Source: Criibacterium bergeronii (GTDB taxonomy: Bacteria; Bacillota; Clostridia; Peptostreptococcales; Filifactoraceae). Taken from it: a stretch of DNA of 64,000 nt. A program made the position numbers and the translations under genes. Location: contig NZ_MBEW02000004.1 of NCBI RefSeq assembly GCF_001693775.2, positions 1 to 64,000 on the forward strand, written 5' to 3'. The notes beneath the pieces were generated by a model. That model was not told where the DNA came from. It searched no databases and was given only the letters and a program-made list of their open reading frames with translations. Below, one piece after another: positions 53,704 to 62,950 of this stretch; position 1 is the stretch's first letter, and each line of letters opens with the position of its first letter.

Positions 53704-56700
53704 TTATATATTTTCATTTCCTACTTCTGCAAGATGTTTATATTTTTCATATTTTTCTTTAGCATCTTGTTCTGACCTAGCATAAAGCTCTTCTGCTATT
53801 TCAGGGAAAGACCTCTTTAATGAAGAAAATCTTGTTTGTTTATCTATAAATTCTCTAAATGATGCTTTTGGCTCTTTGCTGTCTAGTGTGAATGGGTTTT
53901 TGCCTTCTTGAGCAAGTAGAGGGTTGTATCTGTATAAGTGCCAGTAACCGGCATCTACTGCTTTTCCTTCGTTAGCTATACTTCTTCCCATACCTTCTTT
54001 TAATCCATGGCTTATACATGGAGCGTAAGCAATGATTAGAGATGGTCCATGATAGCTTTCAGCCTCTTTTAATACTTTTAAGAAGTGGTTTTTGTTAGCA
54101 CCGATAGCTACTTGAGCTACATATACATAGCCATAAGTTGCCGCCATCATACCTAAGTCTTTTTTCTTAACTCTCTTGCCTGATGCAGCGAATTTTGCTA
54201 CTGCAGATGTAGGAGTAGATTTTGAAGATTGTCCACCTGTGTTGGAGTAGATTTCTGTATCGAATACCATTACGTTGATGTCTTCACCTGATGCAAGTAC
54301 ATGGTCAAGACCACCGTAACCTATATCATATGCCCAGCCGTCACCGCCGAATATCCATACAGATTTTTTATCAAGGTAATCTTTGTGGTCAAGTATGCTT
54401 TGTGCAAGCTCTTTGCCTTCGCCGGAAATTTTTTCTGCTGCAGCTATAACTGCATCTTTCTTAGCAAATGTATCTTCAGCACTGTTCATGCCATCTATCC
54501 AAGCGTTGAATGCGTCTTTAGCGTCTTGAGCGATATCCATATCAAGAAGCTGTTTCATTTCAGATGCAATTCTGTTTCTCATAGCTTTTACGCCCATAGC
54601 CATACCATATCCGTATTCAGCGTTGTCTTCAAATAGGGAGTTAGCCCATGCCGGACCTCTGCCGTCTTTGTTCTTAGTGTATACAGATACAGGAGCAGAA
54701 CCACCCCAAATTGATGAGCAGCCTGTAGCGTTAGCTATCATCATTCTGTCACCAAATAATTGAGTGATTGTCTTAGCATAAGGAGTTTCTCCGCAACCTG
54801 CACAAGCTCCTGAGAACTCAAGAAGTGGTTGCATGAACTGGCTGCCTTTTACAGAGAACCTATCCATTATATCATCCTTGTATCCGATAACGTCATTACC
54901 ATACTGGAATAATGGAGTGTATTCGTCTTTCACTTTTTCAAATGAAGTCATTACTACTGCTTTTTGGTCTTTCTTTCCTGGACATACATCTGCGCAGTTT
55001 CCACAACCTGTACAATCCATAGGGCTTACTTGTATTCTGTATTCCATGCCTTCTAAGCCTTTACCGATAGCTTTTAATGTAGTAAAGTCAGCAGGTGCAT
55101 TTTTCTTTTCTTCTTCTGTTAATAAGAATGGTCTAATTGCAGCATGAGGACATACGAATGAACATTGGTTACATTGGATACAGTTTTCATCAACCCAAAC
55201 TGGAACGTGAACAGCTATACCACGTTTTTCGTAAGCAGATGCACCTGATGGTACTGCACCGTCTTCTCTACCTACAAAGGTTGATACTGGAAGTGAGTCT
55301 CCTTCTTGAGCATTTACAGGTCTTAATATATTTTTGATGTATTCAGGGTCGTCAGCTTTTGTTGTATCAATTTTTAAATCTTCAAGACTTGCCCAAGCAG
55401 CAGGTACGTCTACTTTGTGTAGTCCATCAGAACCCATGTCAACAGCTTTGTAGTTCATGTCTACAACGCTTTGACCTTTTTTACCGTATGATTTTACAAT
55501 AGACTCTTTTAAATATTTAACTGCATCGTCATATGGGATTACGTCAGCTAATTTGAAAAATCCTGACTGCATTATCATGTTTATTCTTGAGCCAAGACCT
55601 ATTTCATCAGCTAATTTGTTAGCACTGATAGTATAGAAATCTATATCATTTTCTGCAATATATTTTTTAAGATGTGCAGGTAATTCTTCTTCTAATTGAG
55701 CGTCTGACCAAGGGCAGTTAAGCACAAATTTTCCGCCTTTTTTAAGACCTTTTATAACATCGTACTGTTTTACATAAGATGGAACGTGACACGCGATAAA
55801 GTCAGCCTCATCTATTAGGTAAGTTGATTTTATTGGAGTAGAACCAAATCTAAGGTGAGAAGTTGTTACACCACCGGATTTTTTGGAGTCATAAGCAAAA
55901 TATCCTTGAGCATACATATCTGTATGGTCGCCGATTATTTTTATAGCCTGTTTGTTAGCACCAACTGTACCATCTGAACCAAGTCCCCAGAATTTGCATC
56001 TGATAGTGCCTTCTTGACCTACAGATATTCTATGTTTAACCGGTAATGATAGGTTAGTTACGTCATCTTTTATAGAAATTGTAAAGTTGTTCTTTGGTTT
56101 GTCTAATTCTAAGTTTTCAAATACTGTAAGGATATCAGTAGGAGTAACGTCCTTAGAACCAAGACCATATCTACCGCCAACTATTACAGGTTGTTTTTCT
56201 TCATCGTAGAATACTGATTGAACATCTAAGTGAAGTGGTTCTGCTGGAGCACCAGGTTCTTTAGTTCTGTCTAGTACAGCAATCTTTTTAACAGTCTTAG
56301 GCATAGCATCTAAGAAGTATTCTTTTACCCAAGGTCTGTATAGATGTACCTTTATGATACCTACTTTTTTACCTTGTTTTGTCAAGTAATCTATAACTTC
56401 TTCAGTAGCCTCTGTTACAGAACCCATAGCTACGATTATGTTTTCAGCATCAGGAGCACCATAGTAGTTGAATGGGTGATATTCTCTGCCGGTAATATTT
56501 GAGATTTCTTTCATGTAATCTACAACTATTTGCGGTACAGCATTGTAGAATTTATTTGATGCCTCTCTCATTTGGAAGAATATATCAGGGTTTTGAGCAG
56601 TACCCTTTGTGATTGGCTTGTTAGGGTCAAGAGCTCTACTTCTGAAATCTGCTAGGGCATCCTTGTCAAGTAATTTTCCAAGAACATCGAAATCAAGAAC

Positions 56701-57252
56701 TTCTATTTTTTGTATTTCGTGAGATGTTCTGAAACCATCAAAGAAATGTAGGAAAGGAACTTTTGATTTTATAGCTGCTAAGTGAGCTATACCACCTAAA
56801 TCCATAACTTCTTGTACTGAGCCGGAGCAAAGTAGAGCAAAACCGGTTTGTCTTGCTGACATTACATCTGAGTGATCGCCAAATATTGAAAGAGCGTGTG
56901 ATGCTAGTGCTCTTGCAGATACATGGAATACTCCAGGTAATAATTCTCCGGAAATTTTGTACATATTAGGAATCATAAGTAAAAGACCTTGTGACGCTGT
57001 GTAAGTAGTAGTAAGTATACCTGCAGATAGTGAACCGTGAACTGCACCGGATGCTCCACCTTCAGATTGTAATTCCGTAACTGTTACTTTTTGTCCAAAA
57101 ATATTTTTTAGACCATTTGCAGACCATTCGTCAACAACTTCTGCCATAGGTGAAGATGGTGTGATAGGGAATATCGCAGCAACTTCGGTAAAAGCATATG
57201 ATACGTGGGCAGCAGCAGTGTTACCGTCCATAGTTTTCATGTGTTTGGTCAT
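53704..57252 (-). CDS. nifJ: Pyruvate:ferredoxin (flavodoxin) oxidoreductase, single-chain
   Basis: 1182 residues, the full length of homodimeric PFOR. In order: pyruvate-binding domain I (MDGNTAAAHVSYAFTEVAAI, IFPITPSSPMAEVVDEW), domain II, the gamma-like domain (KFWGLGSDGTVGANKQAIK), two 4Fe-4S motifs (CIQCNQCSFVCPHAAI and CTGCGNCADVCPG), then the thiamine diphosphate domain with CAGCGETPYAKTI, GDGWAYDIGYGGLDHV and SNTGGQSSKSTPTSA. It oxidises pyruvate and CoA to acetyl-CoA, CO2 and reduced ferredoxin, which the Rnf complex can use. ATG 57252 follows GGAGGG. Monocistronic between a promoter and a terminator. Confidence 0.97.
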   Translation of the reverse strand: MTKHMKTMDGNTAAAHVSYAFTEVAAIFPITPSSPMAEVVDEWSANGLKNIFGQKVTVTELQSEGGASGAVHGSLSAGILTTTYTASQGLLLMIPNMYKISGELLPGVFHVSARALASHALSIFGDHSDVMSARQTGFALLCSGSVQEVMDLGGIAHLAAIKSKVPFLHFFDGFRTSHEIQKIEVLDFDVLGKLLDKDALADFRSRALDPNKPITKGTAQNPDIFFQMREASNKFYNAVPQIVVDYMKEISNITGREYHPFNYYGAPDAENIIVAMGSVTEATEEVIDYLTKQGKKVGIIKVHLYRPWVKEYFLDAMPKTVKKIAVLDRTKEPGAPAEPLHLDVQSVFYDEEKQPVIVGGRYGLGSKDVTPTDILTVFENLELDKPKNNFTISIKDDVTNLSLPVKHRISVGQEGTIRCKFWGLGSDGTVGANKQAIKIIGDHTDMYAQGYFAYDSKKSGGVTTSHLRFGSTPIKSTYLIDEADFIACHVPSYVKQYDVIKGLKKGGKFVLNCPWSDAQLEEELPAHLKKYIAENDIDFYTISANKLADEIGLGSRINMIMQSGFFKLADVIPYDDAVKYLKESIVKSYGKKGQSVVDMNYKAVDMGSDGLHKVDVPAAWASLEDLKIDTTKADDPEYIKNILRPVNAQEGDSLPVSTFVGREDGAVPSGASAYEKRGIAVHVPVWVDENCIQCNQCSFVCPHAAIRPFLLTEEEKKNAPADFTTLKAIGKGLEGMEYRIQVSPMDCTGCGNCADVCPGKKDQKAVVMTSFEKVKDEYTPLFQYGNDVIGYKDDIMDRFSVKGSQFMQPLLEFSGACAGCGETPYAKTITQLFGDRMMIANATGCSSIWGGSAPVSVYTKNKDGRGPAWANSLFEDNAEYGYGMAMGVKAMRNRIASEMKQLLDMDIAQDAKDAFNAWIDGMNSAEDTFAKKDAVIAAAEKISGEGKELAQSILDHKDYLDKKSVWIFGGDGWAYDIGYGGLDHVLASGEDINVMVFDTEIYSNTGGQSSKSTPTSAVAKFAASGKRVKKKDLGMMAATYGYVYVAQVAIGANKNHFLKVLKEAESYHGPSLIIAYAPCISHGLKEGMGRSIANEGKAVDAGYWHLYRYNPLLAQEGKNPFTLDSKEPKASFREFIDKQTRFSSLKRSFPEIAEELYARSEQDAKEKYEKYKHLAEVGNENI

Positions 57253-57395
57253 GAATTACCCTCCATAAAATATATAAAATATAAAATTAATAAATTATAA
57301 CAGCCATTTTTGTAAGTTTTATTAAAAAAGGACTGATGATCCATTTCACTTCAAAACAGTATTTCCATGTCAATTAACAAAAACTTACAATTAAT

Positions 57396-57424
57396 ATTAT
57401 AACAAAATACCCATTTATTATCAA
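57396..57424 (-). promoter_or_regulatory. Promoter of the PFOR gene
   Basis: On the minus strand TTGATA (57419-57424) and a perfect TATAAT (57396-57401) are 17 bases apart, 145 bases before the ATG. The rest of the gap to 57564 shows no clear promoter for the divergent gene. Confidence 0.78.
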
Positions 57425-57564
57425 TTAAAATATGAAAAATTATTGACGATTTGTAGTCTCAAGGTGCGTATGTTTGATTTATGCAAATAAAAAAACAAAT
57501 GGTTAAATAAATATAAGAAATTGATCAGTAAAAATTTGAAATTATTTAGAAGGGAAATGTCAAA

Positions 57565-58923
57565 ATGAAATATTTATTGGTCGATGTGGGTTCAACATAT
57601 ACAAAATTAAATTTGGTAGATTTGGATAAGCTTGAGCTAATTGGTTCAGCAGCATCTTATACAACAGTGGATACAGATGTAATGCTTGGGTTTAACAACG
57701 CATTAAATGCTCTATCAAAAAAATGTGATGCAAGCTATGATAAGATGCTGGGTTGCTCCTCAGCATCAGGCGGATTAAAAGTTGTAGCAATAGGATTTAG
57801 CGAAACGCTGACTACAAAGGCTGCGAAACTAGCATCACTAAATTCAGGTGCAAGAGTGATAAACACCTATTCCTATGAAATGACAGAAAAAGACTTGCAG
57901 GAGCTCAATCACACAAATGCTGATATGATAGTGCTTTGTGGAGGTACAGATGGAGGAAATGAGCTAAATATCTTACACAACGCAAAAATAATCTCCAATA
58001 TGACAAATGACATACCTGTAGTGATTTGTGGAAATACCTTCGCCAATGAAAAAGTCAAAAAAATATTAGACGAAAAAAATATAAGCTCAGTTATAACTGA
58101 AAATGTTATGCCAAATACAAATGTAGTAAATTACAAGCCACTTAGAAAAGTAATCAGCGACATATTTATAAAGCAAATAGCTTATGCAAAAGGCATAAAT
58201 AAGCTCAGCGAACAAGTTGACATTTTTATACCAACACCGGTATCGGTGCAGTATGCAGTCTCTGCCTTTGCAAAATTTGAGGACAAATATGCAATGTCAA
58301 TCGATATAGGAGGGGCGACTACTGACATATTTTCAGTGTCTAAATCATATCTAGGCAAGGAAAATATCTTGCCACCTGTTTTGGAAGAACCCTATGAAAA
58401 AAGAACAGTTGAGGGTGATATGGGCATGAGGTATTCCGCTATGTCATTATATGAAAGTGTAGGGCAAGAGGAATTTGATAAATATGACATTAAAGACGCT
58501 ATACAAAAATGTGAGCATAGATTTAACCATACGGATTATCTGCCTGATAATGACGAAGAAAAGAATTTTGATAAAACATTGGCGATAATAGCTGCAAAAA
58601 CAGCTCAAAATCGTCACATAGGCTATCTTAAAAAAGAACTCACTAAAACAAGATACATATACAGACAAACAGGCAAAGACCTGACAGAAGTAAAATATGT
58701 AATAGCAACAGGAGGTGTGCTGGTAAATAGTCCATATACCAAGGATATACTGGAAAAATCCTTGGAGCTTGATGAGATGTACCTAGCTCCAAAAAATCCG
58801 ACATTATTGCTGGATAAGGCATATATATTATCAGCCTCGGGATTACTATCCAAGGTTGACGAAGAAAAAGCATATAAATTTATGAAAAAATATTTGCAGG
58901 AGATTAAAGTGGGAAATAAATAA
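57565..58923 (+). CDS. glmL: GlmL/MutL family actin-like ATPase (B12-mutase associated)
   Basis: 452 residues of the MutL/GlmL family, an actin/Hsp70-like ATPase encoded with adenosylcobalamin-dependent glutamate mutase and ornithine aminomutase and thought to reactivate them. The first phosphate motif is VDVGSTYTKLNLV (7-19), the second SIDIGGATTDIFSV (about 247-260), and the adenosine motif ATGGVLVNSP (about 385). No mutase subunit gene is in the window, so this copy is an orphan here. ATG follows GAAGGGAAAT. The next gene is hutD, 175 bases on. Confidence 0.85.
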   Translation: MKYLLVDVGSTYTKLNLVDLDKLELIGSAASYTTVDTDVMLGFNNALNALSKKCDASYDKMLGCSSASGGLKVVAIGFSETLTTKAAKLASLNSGARVINTYSYEMTEKDLQELNHTNADMIVLCGGTDGGNELNILHNAKIISNMTNDIPVVICGNTFANEKVKKILDEKNISSVITENVMPNTNVVNYKPLRKVISDIFIKQIAYAKGINKLSEQVDIFIPTPVSVQYAVSAFAKFEDKYAMSIDIGGATTDIFSVSKSYLGKENILPPVLEEPYEKRTVEGDMGMRYSAMSLYESVGQEEFDKYDIKDAIQKCEHRFNHTDYLPDNDEEKNFDKTLAIIAAKTAQNRHIGYLKKELTKTRYIYRQTGKDLTEVKYVIATGGVLVNSPYTKDILEKSLELDEMYLAPKNPTLLLDKAYILSASGLLSKVDEEKAYKFMKKYLQEIKVGNK

Positions 58924-58993
58924 GATATATTAATTTTAAGTAAAATAAAGTATAATTTAATTAAATATTTCTAATGTATTTTTTTGCTATATT

Positions 58994-59015
58994 GTAGGGG
59001 CGAACTTTGTTTGCC
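58994..59015. repeat. Short interspersed GGGGCGA(A/G)C palindrome, copy 3
   Basis: GTAGGGGCGAACTTTGTTTG-CC, in the 175-base gap between glmL and hutD. Matches the copies at 39124 and 53486 with few changes. Confidence 0.65.
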
Positions 59016-59098
59016 TAGAAATTTTCAAGATTAATCGTATTTTAATCAAAGCATTTTATGAGGAGTTAGCATTAATTAAATTTTTAATAGGAGGACTA

Positions 59099-59686
59099 AT
59101 GAAAATTACAATTATAGAACCAAAAGCTTTTGTCAAAAATGAATGGTCAGGCGGAGCTACTACCCAGCTATATATCTATCCTAAGAATTCAGAACTTGCA
59201 AAAAGAAATTTTAAGTTCAGGATTTCATCAGCTACATTCACCGATACATCTTCCACATTTAGTGATTTTACCGAATATCAAAGATTTTTATTGCCATTAA
59301 AAGGGCATATCTACTTATCCCATAAGCAAAAGTACGAAACCACAATCCAGCCTTATGAAGTAGAATATTTTAAGGGCGATTGGTCAACCTATTCCGAAAA
59401 TACTCTTGATACAGTTGATTTTAATTTAATTGTAAAGGAAAATATACAGTGTAATTTGTCGGTGCTGAATGTAGGAGAGGTCTACATACCAAAAAGAGCC
59501 GGCAAACTGATGATATTTAGCACATCTGATTGCACTATAGAGGCGTATGCATCTGAAAAAGAAGAGGTGCAGTTAAAAGGCTGGAGTTTGCTGGTAATAG
59601 ATGAGGAAGAACAACTATTTAAGCTTACTGTAAAAAAATCAGAAAAAGCAGGTGAAAAAGTGATTTTTTGCGAAGTGAATGAATAG
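59099..59686 (+). CDS. hutD: HutD/Ves family protein
   Basis: 195 residues of the HutD/Ves bicupin family. The diagnostic start is NEWSGGATTQLYIYP; RISSATFTDTSSTFSDF and LPLKGHIYLSH follow. HutD limits flux through the histidine-degradation pathway in Pseudomonas; the related Ves protein in E. coli is linked to cold. No hut genes are nearby. Its neighbour GlmL is connected to glutamate fermentation, to which histidine breakdown leads, so a link is plausible but unproven. GGAGG precedes the ATG. Confidence 0.82.
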   Translation: MKITIIEPKAFVKNEWSGGATTQLYIYPKNSELAKRNFKFRISSATFTDTSSTFSDFTEYQRFLLPLKGHIYLSHKQKYETTIQPYEVEYFKGDWSTYSENTLDTVDFNLIVKENIQCNLSVLNVGEVYIPKRAGKLMIFSTSDCTIEAYASEKEEVQLKGWSLLVIDEEEQLFKLTVKKSEKAGEKVIFCEVNE

Positions 59687-59816
59687 AAAATCTTAGATAA
59701 AAAATGTGGGCGTGAATGACAAAAAATGTCAATAACGCCTGGTGCTACACTATAAAAGTAGACAAATAATAAGACAAGATGTATCATAAAAATAAACACA
59801 AAAACAAGGAGGTTTT

Positions 59817-59912
59817 ATGCCAAACAAAGGAATAAGATATGACGAAGATTTAAAAAAAACTATTGTAGATTTGCACCAAAATGGAAAAACACAAGCTTCT
59901 TTGTCCACATGA
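59817..59912 (+). pseudogene. IS3-family transposase OrfA fragment
   Basis: ATG 59817 with AAGGAGG upstream opens a 31-residue frame MPNKGIRYDEDLKKTIVDLH followed by QNGKTQASLST and a stop. This is the N-terminal helix-turn-helix start of IS3-type OrfA; the rest is missing, and the sequence runs straight into a terminator hairpin. Bases 59700-59800 probably include the old element's left end (a GGCGT..ACGCC hairpin and CTACACTATAAAAGTAGAC). Confidence 0.75.
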
Positions 59913-59914
59913 GC

Positions 59915-59957
59915 AAAAACAGCTCAATTTGAAAAAAATTCAAATGGAGCTGTTTTT
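59915..59957. terminator. Bidirectional terminator near murC
   Basis: AAAAACAGCTC...GAGCTGTTTTT with an inner AATTTGA/TCAAAT extension forms a stem of about 17 bp. It serves the convergent hutD and murC sides; the murC stop is 110 bases away. Confidence 0.82.
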
Positions 59958-60068
59958 GGTTTGTAAATTAGTTATTATTGTTAGAGTTTTTGGAGTATAT
60001 ATCTTTTTTAAAAGGGTTATATTTTTTACCAAAAATAATGAACAGGCTATTACTTGTTAATTTGCACA

Positions 60069-61433
60069 TTATTTTTCCTCAGGCAGTCCTAGATAATTTC
60101 TGCCTATTTTATATGCTAGACCTGCTCCTAGTGTTAATACTAGGTCGCCTGAGGTTGCGTTTTTGTCCAAAAATTCTTTTGCGGCGTCAAAGCTTGGCAT
60201 ATAATGAGCGTCTTTGCCACTCTCGTTTATTGAATTTGCAAGCATTTTTGAGCTGACAGTGCCGTCGTCTATTTCTCTAGCGGCGTAAATGTCAACTAAT
60301 AAAATAATATCTGCATTTTTTAGTGCCTCAACGAAGTCGTTATAAAGGCTTTTTGTCCTGCTGTAGGTATGGGGCTGGAACACTGCTATTAATCTATTTT
60401 TTGCAACTTTTTTTGCAGTTTGTAGCACTGCTCTTACTTCTGTCGGATGGTGTCCGTAGTCGTCATAGACTTTTACACCGTTTTTTTCACCTAAATATTC
60501 AAATCTTCTGTCAACACCGCCAAAGCTTTCTATGGCGGATTTTATTTTTTCTGTAGGCACATTGGATAAATATGCACAACAAATCGATGCGACTGCATTG
60601 TATACATTGTATTCGCCTTTGACTTGCAATTTATATTCACCAATTAGTTTTTCGCCTTGATAAACGCTAAAGCTTGGTGCGGCATCGTTATCGTATGAAA
60701 TATTTTTTATTACAAAGTCATTGTCAGTATTAAATCCATAGTAATAAACTTTTCTATCCAAATCTTTTAAAGCGTCTTTTACATTTTCATAGTCACCGCA
60801 GGCGATTATATATCCACCATATTTTACTTGTGTGGCAAATTTTCTAAAGGATTGTTTTATTTGTGCCAAGTCTTTGAAATAGTCGGGGTGGTCGTGCTCT
60901 AAATTAGTAATTATACCAATTTTAGGATAAAATCTCAAAAAGCTGTCCACATATTCGCAAGCCTCTGCTATAAAGACTTGAGAGTCGCCCAGCTCAACAT
61001 TACCGCCGATACTGTTAAATTTACCTCCTATTAACGCTGTAGGTTTATCATCGGAGGCGTTAAAAATCTGAGTAATCATAGCTGTAGTTGTAGTTTTACC
61101 ATGAGTACCTGCGATTGCTATGGAATGTTCATACTTTTTCATTAATTCGCCTAAATAATCAGCTCTTTCCAGTATTTTTAGACCTAGATTTTGTGCCTCT
61201 ACCAGCTCTTCATTGTCCTTTGATATAGCGGCTGTATATACGACAAGGTCTAAATCCTTTGTTATGTGCTCTTTTTTATGTCCTTTATATACTTTAATGT
61301 CTTTATTGATAAGGCTATGTATCAAAGGGGTTTCATCTTTGTCTGAACCGCTTACTGTATATCCTAAATTTTTACATATTATAGCAAGTCCGCTCATGGA
61401 TATGCCGCCAATACCGATAAAAAATACGTTCAT
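60069..61433 (-). CDS. murC: UDP-N-acetylmuramate--L-alanine ligase
   Basis: 454 residues, normal MurC length. An N-terminal Rossmann part GIGGISMSGLA (7-17), the ATP motif GTHGKTTTTAM (109-119), ITNLEHDHPDYF, and the C-terminal DDYGHHPTEV are all present. It adds L-alanine to UDP-MurNAc, the first peptide step in peptidoglycan synthesis, in the cytoplasm. It stands alone, apart from a dcw cluster. No strong ribosome-binding site beyond AAGGGTG. Confidence 0.97.
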   Translation of the reverse strand: MNVFFIGIGGISMSGLAIICKNLGYTVSGSDKDETPLIHSLINKDIKVYKGHKKEHITKDLDLVVYTAAISKDNEELVEAQNLGLKILERADYLGELMKKYEHSIAIAGTHGKTTTTAMITQIFNASDDKPTALIGGKFNSIGGNVELGDSQVFIAEACEYVDSFLRFYPKIGIITNLEHDHPDYFKDLAQIKQSFRKFATQVKYGGYIIACGDYENVKDALKDLDRKVYYYGFNTDNDFVIKNISYDNDAAPSFSVYQGEKLIGEYKLQVKGEYNVYNAVASICCAYLSNVPTEKIKSAIESFGGVDRRFEYLGEKNGVKVYDDYGHHPTEVRAVLQTAKKVAKNRLIAVFQPHTYSRTKSLYNDFVEALKNADIILLVDIYAAREIDDGTVSSKMLANSINESGKDAHYMPSFDAAKEFLDKNATSGDLVLTLGAGLAYKIGRNYLGLPEEK

Positions 61434-61542
61434 TTAATCACCCTTCACAATTTATAAAAAAGTTAAGCTAATGTCTATAAAATTCAAAAATTTATATAAC
61501 TATAATTATGTAATATCAAGGATAATTTACACAAATTTTAGT

Positions 61543-61571
61543 TAGACAAACATTTATATAAGATATATAAT
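61543..61571 (+). promoter_or_regulatory. Promoter of the RND efflux genes
   Basis: TAGACA (61543-61548) and TATAAT (61566-61571) with 17-base spacing, 140 bases before the adaptor start. Confidence 0.68.
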
Positions 61572-61710
61572 ACTATCGTATATATTAACACAACCATGTT
61601 TTGTAGTAAATAATTAATTTTTGTGCAAATTTGTTATTTATGAATAATTTTGAATAAATGTATTTACAATTATTTTCATGTTGAAATAGTATTTATTAGG
61701 AAGGTATAAA

Positions 61711-62949
61711 TTGAAAACAAAATCCAAAATATTAGCGATGGCACTAATAACGTCAATAATTTTATCGGGTTGTCTAGGCAAAGAGCAAGAACAAAAACAG
61801 GAAGAACCGAAGGTTGCAGTACAGACAATTAAAATAGAAACATCTTCTATAAAAAAATATTCAGATGTTTCATCAAAAATAATTTCACAAAATAATGTCA
61901 ATGTTACGCCAAAGGCATCCGGCACAATCAAAAAATTATATGTAAAAATCGGACAAAAAGTAAATAAGGGAGATATAATTGCAAAAATCGATGATACAGA
62001 TTTAACAGTGCAATTACAGCAGGCAGATGCAGCGATAGAGCTTGCAAAAGCAAATGCGTCATTAAGTACAAATGGTAGTTTACAAAACAGTATAAATCAA
62101 ATGAAAGCACAAGTGGACAGCCTACAGATACAATTAAATGACGCTCAGACAAATTTAAATAGAATGAAAGAGCTTTTTGCTGCGGGAGCAGTAGCTCAAG
62201 CAGATTTGGAAAAAGCACAAATGGGAGTTGATACTCTCACAACACAGCTACAAAATGCTCAAAGCACACTTAATCTAAATCAAACAACAGTAACTCAGGC
62301 TACGCAAAGTGTGGGAGAGTCAGCCATAAAACAGGCAGAGGCGGCAAGAGCAAATATAAAAAATATGATAAATAACACTACAGTAAAAGCAGAAGGAAAT
62401 GGTACTATTACAAATTTAATGGTTTCTGAGGGAAATGCGGTAGGAGCAGGCACACCGATTGCGACAATAGCAGATGGAGAAAATTTAAAAGTATCATTAC
62501 AGGTTAGCCAAGAGCTGATTGACAAAATTGGTGTTGGCACACCGGTAGAAATAATATTAGATGGGCAAGGTACTAGCGTAAATGCAGTAGTAAGCAATTT
62601 ATCAAAATCTGCTGACGCTCAGACAGCACTTTATCCGGTAGAAATAAACCTAAGAAATGATACAGGCAATTTATACTCAGGAATGTTTGTTACAGCAAGA
62701 ATTATATCCGACAGCAAGGATTTAGTTATAACCCTGCCACTTAATTCAGTTTTAGAGGATAATGACAAAAAATATGTATATGTCATAAAGGGCGATGGAG
62801 TAGTAAAGACAACAGTTGCTACAGGAATACAAAATGTAGAAAAAATTGAAATTATAGATGGACTTAAAATAGGTGATGAAGTAGTAGTAAAAGGTCAAGA
62901 TTTCTTATCAGAGACTTCCAAGATAAATATTGTAAACGAGGTAAAATAA
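61711..62949 (+). CDS. RND efflux pump adaptor subunit (membrane fusion lipoprotein, HlyD family)
   Basis: 412 residues. A lipoprotein signal ends in the lipobox LSGC. A biotinyl-lipoyl half (VTPKASGTIKKLYVKIGQKV) is followed by a coiled-coil hairpin of about 110 residues rich in Gln, Asn and Ala heptads (about 100-210), then the second lipoyl half and beta-barrel (KAEGNGTITNLMVSEGNAV). It links an RND pump to export in a single-membrane cell. It starts at TTG 61711 behind AGGAAGG. The pump gene begins one base after its stop codon. Confidence 0.92.
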   Translation: MKTKSKILAMALITSIILSGCLGKEQEQKQEEPKVAVQTIKIETSSIKKYSDVSSKIISQNNVNVTPKASGTIKKLYVKIGQKVNKGDIIAKIDDTDLTVQLQQADAAIELAKANASLSTNGSLQNSINQMKAQVDSLQIQLNDAQTNLNRMKELFAAGAVAQADLEKAQMGVDTLTTQLQNAQSTLNLNQTTVTQATQSVGESAIKQAEAARANIKNMINNTTVKAEGNGTITNLMVSEGNAVGAGTPIATIADGENLKVSLQVSQELIDKIGVGTPVEIILDGQGTSVNAVVSNLSKSADAQTALYPVEINLRNDTGNLYSGMFVTARIISDSKDLVITLPLNSVLEDNDKKYVYVIKGDGVVKTTVATGIQNVEKIEIIDGLKIGDEVVVKGQDFLSETSKINIVNEVK

Positions 62950-62950
62950 G

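Noticed and set aside
54301-55337. Plus-strand ORFs opposite PFOR
   Set aside because: Low-complexity antisense frames of a highly conserved gene; no ribosome-binding sites.
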